Shown: in pieces, positions 46,310-56,185 of the stretch | Layout: each line of letters begins with the position of its first letter | Position numbering within the stretch: the first letter of the stretch is position 1 | Origin: Rhodocyclaceae bacterium | GTDB lineage: Bacteria; Pseudomonadota; Gammaproteobacteria; Burkholderiales; Rhodocyclaceae | Direction of reading: 5' to 3' | NCBI GenBank assembly: GCA_013791905.1 | Contig: VMSX01000021.1 | Coordinates: forward strand, 62,001-126,000 | DNA: 64,000 bases | The notes under the pieces: model-generated | What the model saw: only the letters and a program-made list of their open reading frames with translations | Told to the model about the DNA's origin: nothing | The model's database searches: none | Position numbers and translations under genes: made by a program

Positions 46310-48740
46310 TTAGGGCACTCACCCAGCGCGGATCGGGGCGCCAGCTTGCAATCCAGCCCGGCAGGTCGGCCGCAGGCATGGGCCGGGCGATGCCGTAGCC
46401 CTGGGCGAGCGGGCAGCCGAGGGCGAGCAGCGCGGCGCCGATCTCCACGGTTTCGACGCCTTCGGCAATCACTTCGCGCTTGAATGCGCGCGTCAGGCTG
46501 ATCACGCCTTCGACGATGGCGTGATCCTCCTCGTCGGTCAGCAGGTCGCGCACGAAGCTCTGGTCGATCTTCAGCACATCAACCTTCAGGCGCTTGAAAT
46601 AGGACAGCGATGAATATCCCGTGCCGAAATCATCCAGGGCAAATTTCACACCCAGCGCATGGCAGGCGTCGATCACCCGTGCTACCAGTGCCATGTCTTC
46701 CAGGGCGACCGATTCGACAATTTCGAGTTCGAGCGCAGCCGGTGGCACATCGGGATGGCGCGCCAGAATGCTCGCCAGTTGTTCGCTGAAGTTGGGCGAT
46801 TGCAGATGACGCGCAGAAATATTCACACTGACGGTCAGCAGCAGGCCCGCCTTGCGCCAAGCGGCCAGTTGCTTCAATGCCGTGTCGATTACCCATTCGC
46901 CCAACGGAATTGCGAAATTGCTGTCTTCGACGACCGGCAGGAAACGGCCCGGCGGGATCAGTCCCTCTTCCGGGTGTTGCCAGCGAATCAATGCTTCGGC
47001 GCCAAACACGTCACCATTGCCCATGTTGACCTTGGGTTGATAAAAGAGCACGAACTCGTCCTGCACCAGTGCTGCCTCGATGCGCGTGCGGGCGTTGTGC
47101 TGCGCTTCGGTCTGCCGATCGAGCGCGGTGTCGAACAGGTGGAAACGGTTGCGGCCGGTCTGCTTGGCGACATACATGGCCTGGTCGGCGTGGCGCATCA
47201 GGGTGTCGGTGTCGGCGTCGTCCAACGGGTAGAGGGTGACGCCGATGCTCCCGGAAATCTGCACCTCTTGCGTTTCGATGTGGTAGGGCAAGGCGATGGC
47301 ATCGAGCAATCGCTGCAGAGCCTGAGTACACTCGTCGATGCTCGTCAGATCGTCGAGCAGCAGGGCGAATTCGTCTCCGCCCAGGCGACATACGCTGTCA
47401 CCGGCGCGCATGGTGTCCTTTAAGCGCTGCGCCACCTTGATCAACAGCCGGTCACCGATTTCGTGGCCATGTTGATCATTCACCGACTTGAAGGCGTCAA
47501 GATCGAGATAGGCAATTGCCAGCAGGCGCTGTGACCTTTGTGTCTGCACCATGGCCAGTTGCAGACGGTCGGCGAACAAAATGCGATTGGGCAACTGCGT
47601 GAGTGGATCGTGGTGGGCAAGAAATTCCAGTTCATGCTGGTAGCGCTTGCGCTCGGTGATGTCGCGCACCAGGGCGATGATGCGGTCGGTGCTGCCGATG
47701 CTGGTGCGCCGCAGATTGACCTCGACCCAGAACTGCCGGCCATCATCCATTCGTCGCGCCAGCCAGTCGAAGGTCTGCGGGCCTTTCTCCCGTGCCAGCC
47801 GCAAATTCTCTGTTGCTTCCACCTGGGTGAACGGTTTGACGTTGGTGGAAAGATCCGCCAACGAAACACCCAGCGCTTGAGCATGCGTACAGCCGAACAT
47901 TTCACACATGCGAAGGTTTACATCGAGCGTGCGGCCGGTCTCGGGATCATGGATGAAAATAGCATCGCCAGCGGCGTCGAAGATGGTACGAAAGCGTGTT
48001 TCGCTCTCGGCCAGTTGTTCAATGCGGTTTTGCACGGTCGCGGCCATGACATTGAAATTATCGGCGAGCAGGCCGACTTCGTCCTGACTGGTAATGGCAA
48101 TCGGTGTCGAATAATCGGCGCTGGCGATACGACGTGTCGCGGCGACCAGGTCGGTGATATGGCGTGTGACAAGAAAGCCGGCACCCATCAGCAGCAGCAT
48201 CGACAGCAAAATTGCAATGAAAACGATGGCGAAACTCTGCTGCAGGTTCGCGTTGCGCAAGGCAATCTGGTCGTCGAGCGACAGACCGAAGCGAACCGCG
48301 CCTACCGGGTTGTCATACAGGGAAATCTGCAGGGAAGTGTCGAAGGTCTGGTCGGCAAGTGCGCCGCTGATGCTGGCGTCCACAGGTGCGGTGTTCTGCA
48401 GCAGTTCCAGCGTGACCTCACCGGAACTTGCCAGCACCTCCCCATGAGCGTCGACGACGACGATGTAGCGCAGTCCGGCCAGTTCGGAGCCGGTCAGTTT
48501 GCGGATGACAGAGGTGATTTCGCTGTGATCGCGCTGGAACATCAGCCCGGCCAGTGCGGCGTCGAGCAGGGGCGCCAGGGCTTGGATCCGCACGCGAGTC
48601 TGCGATTCGAATGAGTTGTTCATCAGTCGATAGCTGTTGGCGAGCAGGAGCGCCAGCATGACCGACTGAATTAGCAGAACAATTACGACCAGCCTGAAGC
48701 GGATCGTGCGATACCAGGGTGTGGCAACTTCAGGATGCAT
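46272..48740 (-). CDS. Membrane sensor with HAMP, PAS, GGDEF and EAL domains
   Basis: 822 residues from ATG 48740, five bases after the PhnD-like gene stop. TM1 (about 16-38) and TM2 (about 178-200, FVIAILLSMLLLMGAGFLV type) enclose a periplasmic region of about 140 residues (RVRIQALAPLLDAALAG, GEVLASSGEV). HAMP, then PAS (ESETRFRTIFDAAGDAIFIHD) with a PAC motif, GGDEF at 454-458 and EAL at 582-584, followed by DDFGTGYSSLSYFKRL. All catalytic residues appear present. The last residues AHPSQPPLKGR and the stop lie in repeat copy c. Coupling to the PhnD-like binding protein upstream suggests a ligand-controlled c-di-GMP switch. Confidence 0.92.
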   Translation of the reverse strand: MHPEVATPWYRTIRFRLVVIVLLIQSVMLALLLANSYRLMNNSFESQTRVRIQALAPLLDAALAGLMFQRDHSEITSVIRKLTGSELAGLRYIVVVDAHGEVLASSGEVTLELLQNTAPVDASISGALADQTFDTSLQISLYDNPVGAVRFGLSLDDQIALRNANLQQSFAIVFIAILLSMLLLMGAGFLVTRHITDLVAATRRIASADYSTPIAITSQDEVGLLADNFNVMAATVQNRIEQLAESETRFRTIFDAAGDAIFIHDPETGRTLDVNLRMCEMFGCTHAQALGVSLADLSTNVKPFTQVEATENLRLAREKGPQTFDWLARRMDDGRQFWVEVNLRRTSIGSTDRIIALVRDITERKRYQHELEFLAHHDPLTQLPNRILFADRLQLAMVQTQRSQRLLAIAYLDLDAFKSVNDQHGHEIGDRLLIKVAQRLKDTMRAGDSVCRLGGDEFALLLDDLTSIDECTQALQRLLDAIALPYHIETQEVQISGSIGVTLYPLDDADTDTLMRHADQAMYVAKQTGRNRFHLFDTALDRQTEAQHNARTRIEAALVQDEFVLFYQPKVNMGNGDVFGAEALIRWQHPEEGLIPPGRFLPVVEDSNFAIPLGEWVIDTALKQLAAWRKAGLLLTVSVNISARHLQSPNFSEQLASILARHPDVPPAALELEIVESVALEDMALVARVIDACHALGVKFALDDFGTGYSSLSYFKRLKVDVLKIDQSFVRDLLTDEEDHAIVEGVISLTRAFKREVIAEGVETVEIGAALLALGCPLAQGYGIARPMPAADLPGWIASWRPDPRWVSALNAHPSQPPLKGR

Positions 48741-48744
48741 CGAT

Positions 48745-49581
48745 TCAGGGTTTCTCGAACACGGCGACAAACGGGTCGATGTGCTTCATGGTCGCCGCAT
48801 CGAGAGGACGGAAATCGATCTGCTGCGTCTTGGCGAAGTAGGTGTGGCCATGAGGCGTTTCGGCAAAGCCGAACAATGCGTGCTGTAGTTGTTTCAGCGT
48901 CTCCGCACCGAGGCGCGGGTGGCCGAGCAGCAAAAACCCAGGAACGGGCGGCGAACGGTAAATCTCGCGCAGTTGCGAGCGCTGTGCAGCGGGGGCGCTG
49001 TCCCACAAGAGGGTGCCGGTTGCACCAGCGTCAGCTTCGCCACGCAGCACGGCGGTAAGTACATTGGAAAAGGTGGCGGTATCAATAAATTGCACGTTCT
49101 TGCCAAGCTCCAGACCGGTCTTGCCCAGCGCCTGGTTCATGATCTGGTAGGTCATCGACAACTGCGTACCGACGGCAAGCGAGCGGTTGTGCAAAGCGCC
49201 GAGGGATTCGACGGGCGAATTGTTCTTCGTCACGACGACGACAACGATCGGGTAACCCGTCTGCGCCAGCGGATGATAGCCATCGCGCTTTTCTGCGATC
49301 CGGCCCATGTGCGGTGCGGTGAAGATGATGTCGTATTCGCCGGCACGGGTGCGTTCGACAAATTTGCTGAAGTCGGGTGCCGAGCGCAGCGACACCGGTC
49401 GTCCTAGCACTTTGCTCAGATGAGTTTTCAGCGGGGCGAACTGCTCAACGGTCTGGCTGGGCGACAGGTAGGGATAGACGCCGAATACCAGTTCGCCGTG
49501 GTTGGCTGCCGCCAGCGGGGAGAACAACAGAACGGCTAGCGCACCGAGTAGCAGGCGCATGAACAATTGACGCACTTGCAT
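48745..49581 (-). CDS. PhnD-like periplasmic substrate-binding protein
   Basis: 278 residues with a Sec signal (LLLGALAVLLFSPLAAAN). The mature protein follows the phosphate/phosphite/phosphonate-binding (PhnD) fold: ELVFGVYPYLSPSQTVEQFAPL, DFSKFVERTRAGEYDIIFTAPHMGRIAE, and the second lobe FIDTATFSNVLTAVLRGEADAGATG. No ABC permease or ATPase is adjacent. It is co-transcribed with the GGDEF-EAL sensor downstream, so it probably delivers a signal to that protein and not a nutrient to a transporter. Ligand is unknown; members also bind other oxyanions or organic acids. Confidence 0.87.
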   Translation of the reverse strand: MQVRQLFMRLLLGALAVLLFSPLAAANHGELVFGVYPYLSPSQTVEQFAPLKTHLSKVLGRPVSLRSAPDFSKFVERTRAGEYDIIFTAPHMGRIAEKRDGYHPLAQTGYPIVVVVVTKNNSPVESLGALHNRSLAVGTQLSMTYQIMNQALGKTGLELGKNVQFIDTATFSNVLTAVLRGEADAGATGTLLWDSAPAAQRSQLREIYRSPPVPGFLLLGHPRLGAETLKQLQHALFGFAETPHGHTYFAKTQQIDFRPLDAATMKHIDPFVAVFEKP

Positions 49582-49663
49582 CTTAACGCTTATCCTTTAG
49601 ATATAGCAACTTCGCAGCATTTTGCCACAGTCGAGCAGTTGTTGGTGCCGCTACACGACTGTT

Positions 49664-52285
49664 TCAGTCTTTGCTCAGGCGCTTGAGCGCGTAGAGTTTG
49701 TCGAGTGCTTCACGCGGACTCAATGTGTCGGGGTCGAGTTCCGCTAGTGCTTCGATAACCGGATGCGACTCGGGTGCAAAAGTCGGCGCTGGTGGTGCGG
49801 CGGCAGCAGCGAACAGATCGGTTTGCGGCCCGGCTTGGGCTGCGCGGTTTTCCAGTTCAACCAGGCGCCGCTTGGCTTCGCGCAGGACCGCAGCTGGCAC
49901 ACCGGCCAGCGCGGCGACCTGTATGCCATAAGATTGCGAAGCGGGTCCCGCCTCGACGGCATGCAGGAACACCACTGACTTGCCGTGCTCGACGGCGTCC
50001 AGATGCACGTTGGCGCAGGCGGGGTGATCTTGCGCCAGGCGTGTCAATTCGAAGTAGTGGGTGGCGAACAGCGTCCAGGCGCGGTTCTTTTCGATCAGTT
50101 GGCGGGCAATGGCGAAGGCCAGCGCCAGGCCGTCGAAGGTGGAGGTGCCGCGCCCGATCTCGTCCATCAGCACCAGCGACTGGTCGGTGGCGCCATGCAG
50201 GATGGCGGCGGCCTCGGTCATTTCGACCATGAAGGTCGATCGTCCTGAGGCCAGATCGTCGGCCGCGCCGATGCGGGTGTGGATGGCGTCGATCGGCCCG
50301 AACCGGCAGCTTTGCGCCGGCACGAAGCTGCCGCAGTGGGCGAGCAGCACGATCAGCGCCGTCTGCCGCATGTAGGTGGATTTGCCGCCCATGTTGGGGC
50401 CGGTGATCAGCAGCATGCGGCGGGTCGGCGACAGGTCGAGGTCGTTGGCGATGAAACTGTCGACTTGACGTTCCACGACCGGATGGCGGCCGCCGACGAT
50501 TTCCAGGCAGGGATAGTCGACGAATTCAGGCCGGCAGTAGTCGTAGCGTTGTGCCGCGGTAGCGAGGGCGGCGAGTCCATCGAGCTGCGCCAGCGCGCGG
50601 GCGATGCGCTGCAGTTCAGTGATGTGTCCGGCGAGGTCCGCCAGCAGTTCGTCGTAAAGTCGTTTTTCAAGCGACAGGGCACGTTCATTCGCGGACAGTG
50701 CCTTGTCCTCGAAGGCTTTCAACTCTGGCGTGATGTAGCGCTCGGCATTTTTCAGCGTCTGGCGGCGGCGGTAATCGTCCGGTATGCGGTCGGTATGGGC
50801 GTGGGAGACCTCGATGTAGAAGCCATGTACTTTGTTGTATTCGACCTTGAGGCTGTTGATGCCGCTGCGCGATTTTTCGCGGGCTTCGAGGTCGATCAGG
50901 TATTGCCCGCAATTGGTCTGAATGCCGCGCAGTTCGTCGAGGTCGGCGTCGAAGCCGGCGGCAATGGCGCCGCCGTCGCGCAGCAAGGCCGGCGGATCGA
51001 CTGCCACTGTACGGTCGAGTCGCTCTAGGCAGGCGGTTGGGACGGCGAGATCCGCGCACAGTGTTTTCAACAGACTGCTGCGCTCGCCCTGAAGCGCCAG
51101 CAGGCAGGATATTTCGGGCAGGTGGCGCAAGGTTTCGCGCAGCGCGGCGAGTTCGCGGGGGCGTACGCTTTTGAGCGCGATGCGTGTGCCGATGCGCTCG
51201 GCATCGGCGCTGCCGTTCAGCACAGTGCCGAGTTTTTCCAGCAGCGCCATCTCGTCAGCGTCAAGCAGGGCGGCGATGGCGCCGTGGCGGAGGGCGGCGC
51301 TGGCGCGGTCGGTGAGCGGATGGTGCAGGCAGTGGCGCAGCCAGCGTGCGCCCGGCGCGGTTGCGCAACTGTCGAACAGCGACAGCAGCGTCGGCGCTGT
51401 CTCGCCACGCAGGGTCTCGGTGATTTCGAGGTTGCGGCGCGTCGCGGCGTCGAGCCTGAGCCAGCTCGATTCGTGTTCCACCTGCAAGCTAGTGACATGG
51501 GTGAGCGCCTGCAGCTGGGTGGCTTGGGCGTAACGCATCAATGCCCCGGCGGCGCCGAGGGCCAGAGCAGCCTCTGCCGTGTCGGGAATGAAGGCGGCCA
51601 GGTCGCGCGTGCCGAAGTGCGCGGCTAGCAGTTGCGCCGCGCTGGTCGTATCGAAATGCCAGTCGGGGCGTCGCCGCAAGCGGTTCGCACTGTCGTCGGA
51701 TAGCGTCAATGTGTCCGCAGCGACCGTCTCGCCAAGCAGGATTTCCGCTGGTTTGAGTCGGGTCAGCTGGGCGGGCAGCGTGGCAGCGCTGGTTTCCAGC
51801 AGGCGCAGCTCGCCGCTGGCGAGATTTAGCCAGGCCAGCCCCACGCGTTGCCGCTCCACGCGAATGGCAAGCAGCAGGCTGTCGCTGCGGTCGTCGAGCA
51901 GGGCGGCGTCGGTCAGCGTGCCCGGTGTGACGACGCGCACGACGGCACGTTCCATCGGCCCCTTGCTGGTTGTCGAGTCGCCAATCTGTTCGCAGATCGC
52001 CACCGACTCGCCGAGTCTGACCAGCCGCCCCAGATACTGGTCGCAGGCGTGATAAGGCACGCCCGCCATCGGAATCGGCAAGCCGGCGGACTGCCCGCGC
52101 TTGGTCAGCGTGATGTCGAGCAGTCGCGCCGCTTTTTCGGCATCGGCGTAGAACAATTCGTAGAAATCGCCCATGCGGTAAAACAACAGCACGTCGGGAT
52201 GCGCCGCCTTGAGACGCAGGTATTGCTGCATCATCGGTGTGTGGCCGGCGAAATCCACTGGCGGGGCGGCAGAAGCTCGGGTCAT
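49664..52285 (-). CDS. mutS: DNA mismatch repair protein MutS
   Basis: 873 residues, full length. Mismatch-binding domain ([35 protein letters not shown] with the Phe-x-Glu wedge), core and clamp, then the ATPase: Walker [18 protein letters not shown] (about 626-642), [16 protein letters not shown] (Walker B and signature) and ATHYFEL. In the C-terminal region after the ATPase a linker [14 protein letters not shown] is encoded over a three-mismatch copy of the dispersed 23-nt repeat (49779-49801). It is divergent from plsB, with 92 bases between starts. Confidence 0.97.
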   Translation of the reverse strand: MTRASAAPPVDFAGHTPMMQQYLRLKAAHPDVLLFYRMGDFYELFYADAEKAARLLDITLTKRGQSAGLPIPMAGVPYHACDQYLGRLVRLGESVAICEQIGDSTTSKGPMERAVVRVVTPGTLTDAALLDDRSDSLLLAIRVERQRVGLAWLNLASGELRLLETSAATLPAQLTRLKPAEILLGETVAADTLTLSDDSANRLRRRPDWHFDTTSAAQLLAAHFGTRDLAAFIPDTAEAALALGAAGALMRYAQATQLQALTHVTSLQVEHESSWLRLDAATRRNLEITETLRGETAPTLLSLFDSCATAPGARWLRHCLHHPLTDRASAALRHGAIAALLDADEMALLEKLGTVLNGSADAERIGTRIALKSVRPRELAALRETLRHLPEISCLLALQGERSSLLKTLCADLAVPTACLERLDRTVAVDPPALLRDGGAIAAGFDADLDELRGIQTNCGQYLIDLEAREKSRSGINSLKVEYNKVHGFYIEVSHAHTDRIPDDYRRRQTLKNAERYITPELKAFEDKALSANERALSLEKRLYDELLADLAGHITELQRIARALAQLDGLAALATAAQRYDYCRPEFVDYPCLEIVGGRHPVVERQVDSFIANDLDLSPTRRMLLITGPNMGGKSTYMRQTALIVLLAHCGSFVPAQSCRFGPIDAIHTRIGAADDLASGRSTFMVEMTEAAAILHGATDQSLVLMDEIGRGTSTFDGLALAFAIARQLIEKNRAWTLFATHYFELTRLAQDHPACANVHLDAVEHGKSVVFLHAVEAGPASQSYGIQVAALAGVPAAVLREAKRRLVELENRAAQAGPQTDLFAAAAAPPAPTFAPESHPVIEALAELDPDTLSPREALDKLYALKRLSKD
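49779..49801 (+). repeat. Dispersed 23-nt repeat, copy 7 (inside mutS, three mismatches)
   Basis: Core AAAGTCGGCGCTGG exact on the plus strand, antisense to mutS. Read in the gene as PPAPTF in a flexible linker. Confidence 0.7.
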
Positions 52286-52377
52286 GCGGGGCGGAGTCGG
52301 AAAGGAGATGCGCCGGAGCGTTACATTGCAGAGCAGGAATTATACTGTCGGCCTTTCAGCTTCCCCGACCGACCGGC

Positions 52378-54819
52378 ATGGCTTCCAGCATCATTGCAAA
52401 ATTGGCACTGCGCCTGCTGCATGTATGGGTGCGGGTGCGGGTGTTTCCGGAAAATGCCGGGGAGCCCGAAACCTTGGCCGTCGACCCGGCGCTCCCGGTC
52501 TGTTATGTGTTGCGCGAAAGCTGGTGGTCAGATCGCCTGGTATTGCAGGATGCGGCACAGCGCGCCGGTCTGCCCGCTGTGGATGCGCCGCTCAGGGTCG
52601 CCGGGCGCCGTCTCGGCAGCGCCGACTTTTCCCTGAGCCGGGGATGGTGGTTGTTCGGCAGGGCGCGTGAGCAGTATGCCGCGCCCGCCAGGCTGACGCG
52701 CTTGATCGAGGCGCTGACGGCGGATGACACGGCGGATGTGCAACTCGTGCCGGTGACGGTATTGTGGGGGCGGGCACCCAAGCAGCAGGATTCAATTGTG
52801 CGCGCGCTGCTGGCCGAGTCATGGCACCGGCGGCATCCGCTTGGGCATTGGCTGGCGGTGCTGCTCCATGGGCGCCAGACCCATGTCCATTTCGGCCAGC
52901 CGCTCTCCCTGCGCACGCTGATCGAGGATGCGCCTGATGCGGCATTGGCCGGAAAAAAATGCGCGCGCGTGCTGCGCGCCCATTTCCGCCGTCAACGGGA
53001 AATGGCTATCGGCCCGGATGTTTCGCATCGCCATACCGAGGTGGAGGCCCTGCTGGAGTCGCCCGAGGTGAGCGCGGCCATGGCAGAGACGGCAAAGCGC
53101 GACAAGCTCAAACCCGAGGCAGTGCGCAAGCTGGCGCGACGCCATGCGCTGGCGATTGCTTCCGACTACTCCTATAGTGTCGTGCGCGCCGGCGAGCTGC
53201 TCCTCAACTGGCTGTGGACACGCCTGTTCGACGGTGTCGAGGTGCGCAATCTCGATGTCCTGACCCGTATCGCGGCTGGACAAAGCCTGGTTTACGTTCC
53301 CTGCCATCGTAGCCACATCGACTATCTGCTGATGTCGTATGTGATCTTCCACAACGGCCTGACGCCACCGTACGTTGCTGCCGGCGACAACCTCAATCTG
53401 CCGCTGATTGGCCAAATACTGCGGCGCGGCGGCGCATTCTTTCTGCGCCGCACCTTCAAGGGTGACCCGCTGTATGCAACGGTGTTCGCCGAATATCTGC
53501 ACCGCATGCTGGCGCGCGGTTTCCCCATCGAGTTCTTCATCGAGGGGGGGCGCAGCCGCAGCGGTCGCATGCTGCCGCCCAAGGCTGGTTTGCTCGGCAT
53601 GACGGTGCAGAGTTTTGTGCGCCGCCACGAGCGGCCGTTGGTTTTCGTGCCGGTGTATCTGGGCTATGAAAAGTTGCCTGAAGGCGCGAGCTTCGTCGAT
53701 GAGCTCAGCGGCCAGCCGAAGCGCCGCGAGTCGCTGTGGAGCGTAATCTCTGCGGTGCGCGTATTGCGCCGTCATTTCGGCCAGGTTTATGTGAACTTCG
53801 GCGAGCCGCTATCCCTCGGCGACTGGCTCGATGAGCGGCATCCGGCCTGGCGGACGGCTGAAACGGAGTCTCCCGGAGAAAGCGACTGGCTGCGCGGCGC
53901 GGTCGGCGACATTGCCGGCGAACTGGTGCGGCGCATCAATGCCGCTGCACTGGTCAATCCGGTGAACCTGGTCGGCCTCGCCCTGTTGTCGACCCCCAAG
54001 GCGACCGCCGATGCTGCCGCACTGGCCCGCCAAATCGGCCATTTGCAGGCCTTTATCGATGCGGAACATACCGCCGCGCTTGCCGCGCCGGCCGATGGCG
54101 CAGCCTGCATCGCCGCTGCGCTAAGGCTCGGGGCGGTGCATCGCATCGAACATCCACTCGGCGCATTGATTGGTGCCAATACCAAGGAGGCGGCCCTGCT
54201 GGCCTACTTCCGCAACAACGTATTCCACCTGTTTGCCCTGCCGGCCCTGGTGGTCTGTCTGATCGTGCAGCACGGACCGCTGACCGAGAAACGCTTGCTG
54301 GAAACGCTGAGCGATCTGCTGGCGCTGATGCGCGACAGTCTCTACCTGCGCATGGTCGAAAAGGACCTGCCGGCGGCATTGGAAGAAGTGCTGGGAATAC
54401 TGGTGGCACGCGGGTTGATCGAGCGGCATGGCGGCAACGTCAGCGAGCCGGCCGCCAATTCGGTGGCGCGCAGCGACCTGCTCTGGCTGGGCGAAATGTT
54501 GCGGCCGCAGATGGAGCGCTACTTTCTGGTCCTGATGCTGTTGCGGCATGGTGGCAGCGGCAACCTGACGCACGCGGCACTGCTTGAGCAAAGCGTCCTG
54601 CTGGCACAGCGTCTGGCTTTGCTGCATACGGGCAATACCCCGGAATTCGCCGACCGTCCCCTGATGGCCGCCCTCATCGATCATCTGCTCGACAACGGCA
54701 TCCTGCGCCAAGAGGCAGCGGGCAAACTGGCCTTCGGCATGGCGCTGGAACGCGCAGCCGCTCAGGCCGAAGCTCTGCTGGCGCCGGATGCCAGTGAAAT
54801 GATGCGGCGGCTGGTTTAG
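52378..54819 (+). CDS. plsB: Glycerol-3-phosphate 1-O-acyltransferase
   Basis: First acylation of phospholipid synthesis, at the inner membrane; 813 residues. The acyltransferase motifs are clear: PCHRSHIDYLLMSY (H-x4-D, about 304-317), GGAFFLRRTF, IEFFIEGGRSRSGRMLPPK and PLVFVPVYLGYEKLPEG. ATG 52378 starts MASSIIAKLALRLLHVWVRV, as homologues do; an extension to 52237 would overlap mutS. RRLGSADFSLSRGWW near residue 80 is encoded over a two-mismatch dispersed repeat. The stop lies three bases before large repeat copy d. Confidence 0.95.
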   Translation: MASSIIAKLALRLLHVWVRVRVFPENAGEPETLAVDPALPVCYVLRESWWSDRLVLQDAAQRAGLPAVDAPLRVAGRRLGSADFSLSRGWWLFGRAREQYAAPARLTRLIEALTADDTADVQLVPVTVLWGRAPKQQDSIVRALLAESWHRRHPLGHWLAVLLHGRQTHVHFGQPLSLRTLIEDAPDAALAGKKCARVLRAHFRRQREMAIGPDVSHRHTEVEALLESPEVSAAMAETAKRDKLKPEAVRKLARRHALAIASDYSYSVVRAGELLLNWLWTRLFDGVEVRNLDVLTRIAAGQSLVYVPCHRSHIDYLLMSYVIFHNGLTPPYVAAGDNLNLPLIGQILRRGGAFFLRRTFKGDPLYATVFAEYLHRMLARGFPIEFFIEGGRSRSGRMLPPKAGLLGMTVQSFVRRHERPLVFVPVYLGYEKLPEGASFVDELSGQPKRRESLWSVISAVRVLRRHFGQVYVNFGEPLSLGDWLDERHPAWRTAETESPGESDWLRGAVGDIAGELVRRINAAALVNPVNLVGLALLSTPKATADAAALARQIGHLQAFIDAEHTAALAAPADGAACIAAALRLGAVHRIEHPLGALIGANTKEAALLAYFRNNVFHLFALPALVVCLIVQHGPLTEKRLLETLSDLLALMRDSLYLRMVEKDLPAALEEVLGILVARGLIERHGGNVSEPAANSVARSDLLWLGEMLRPQMERYFLVLMLLRHGGSGNLTHAALLEQSVLLAQRLALLHTGNTPEFADRPLMAALIDHLLDNGILRQEAAGKLAFGMALERAAAQAEALLAPDASEMMRRLV
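52607..52629 (-). repeat. Dispersed 23-nt repeat, copy 8 (inside plsB, two mismatches)
   Basis: Minus-strand AAAGTCGGCGCTG is exact. Read in the gene as RRLGSADF in a variable N-terminal region. Confidence 0.75.
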
Positions 54820-54821
54820 GC

Positions 54822-55069
54822 CCGCCCCCTCCCGCCCTCCCCCTCACGGGGGAGGTGACTGTTGTTTTGCCTACGGCCGCCGCTCTGCGGCTTAACGCCG
54901 GCAGAGCCGGCATTAGCCTTCGCCGCAACGGCGCGACTGCGTCGCTTGTTGTCACTGCGCTCGTCTATTACGGGGTGCGGGTGTTTACGGTCGGTGCGGA
55001 TTGCGGCTGGCGCCGCGTGCCGCGTTTGCTTGGGGCGGCCCGGCGCAAACGCTACCGTGTGTTTCGTTA
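54822..55069 (+). repeat. Large dispersed intergenic repeat, copy d
   Basis: Left end CCCGCCCTCCCCCTCACGGG with GGGAGGTGACTG. An extra inserted hairpin-rich segment (GCCGGCAGAGCCGGC) follows, then CACTGCGCTCGTCTATTACGG, GATTGCGGCTGGCGCCGCG, GCTTGGGGCGGCCCGGCG and TTTCGTTAA. The final TTAA contains the pyrD stop. It fills the convergent plsB/pyrD gap, with no 23-nt unit at its end. Confidence 0.75.
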
Positions 55070-56101
55070 ATGCGCGACAGTGCGCGTGGCGGCGACGCAT
55101 TCCTTGACCAGATCCGGGCCGCGATAGACGAGGCCAGAGTAGATCTGCACCAGTTCTGCGCCGGCATCGAGCTTGGCTTTCGCCTTCGCGCCATCGACCA
55201 CGCCGCCGGCGGCGATGATCGGCACTTCGCCGGCCAGGGCGGCGGCGAGTTTCCTGACCACCTGCGTCGACGCCTCGAACAGCGGCGCGCCGGACAGTCC
55301 CCCGGCTTCTGCGGCATTGGGCTGGCCGTTGACTTTGCTGCGGTCGAGCGTGGTGTTGGTGGCGATGACCGCTTCGATGCGATGGCGGCGCAGGGCGGCG
55401 GCGATAGTGCCGATCTGGGCGTCATCGAGGTCGGGCGCGATCTTCAGCGCGAGCGGCACATGACGACCATGTTGCTGGGCGAGTTCGGTCTGACGTGCCT
55501 TGAGAGCGCCGAGCAGGGCGTCGAGTTCGGTCTCGTCCTGCAAAGCGCGCAGGTTTTTGGTATTGGGGCTGGAGATGTTGACGGTGATGTAGCTGGCAAA
55601 CAGATAGGCTTTTTCGAGGCCGATCAAATAGTCGGCTGCGGCGTTCTCGATGGGCGTGTCGGCATTCTTGCCGATGTTGATGCCGAGCACGCCCTTGAAG
55701 CGCGCTGCCCGGACATTGGCAATCAGCGCGTCGATGCCGTGATTGTTGAAGCCCATGCGGTTGATGATGCCCTCCACCTGCGGCAGGCGGAACATGCGCG
55801 GCTTGGGGTTGCCCGGCTGCGGGCGCGGCGTGACGGTGCCGATCTCGATGAAGCCGAAGCCCCAGCCAGCCAGTCCGTCAATCGCTTCGCCATTCTTGTC
55901 GAGGCCGGCCGCCAGACCGATGCGGTTGGGAAAGTCGATGCCCATGACGCGGGTCGGCGTGTCTGTGAGCGGGTGTCCGGCCGGGGCGAAAGGACTCTTG
56001 CCGAGTGCACGCAATGCGGCAATCGACATTTCGTGCGCTGTTTCGGGATCCAGGGCGAGGACGAAGGGTTTGACGAGGCAGTAGGGCAGCATGAAACGCA
56101 T
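55067..56101 (-). CDS. pyrD: Dihydroorotate dehydrogenase (quinone), class 2
   Basis: Oxidises dihydroorotate to orotate in pyrimidine synthesis, passing electrons to quinone at the membrane. The 344-residue length and N-terminal membrane-binding helices ([21 protein letters not shown]) identify class 2. FMN/substrate blocks: [46 protein letters not shown] (catalytic Ser in the following region), [12 protein letters not shown] and [20 protein letters not shown]. Its stop codon lies within repeat copy d. Confidence 0.96.
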   Translation of the reverse strand: MRFMLPYCLVKPFVLALDPETAHEMSIAALRALGKSPFAPAGHPLTDTPTRVMGIDFPNRIGLAAGLDKNGEAIDGLAGWGFGFIEIGTVTPRPQPGNPKPRMFRLPQVEGIINRMGFNNHGIDALIANVRAARFKGVLGINIGKNADTPIENAAADYLIGLEKAYLFASYITVNISSPNTKNLRALQDETELDALLGALKARQTELAQQHGRHVPLALKIAPDLDDAQIGTIAAALRRHRIEAVIATNTTLDRSKVNGQPNAAEAGGLSGAPLFEASTQVVRKLAAALAGEVPIIAAGGVVDGAKAKAKLDAGAELVQIYSGLVYRGPDLVKECVAATRTVAH

Positions 56102-56185
56102 TCTACCGGGGCCGCAACCAAGGGAATTCTAATTATTTCTCTCTATGCTACGATTCAAATATTAGCTGACGAGAGGGCGGATGCG

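Noticed and set aside
55001-56185. A 565-codon frame starting in repeat copy d and reaching the DUF411 gene
   Set aside because: The first about 395 codons are antisense to pyrD; only the part from 56186 with signal peptide and DUF411 motifs is a real gene.
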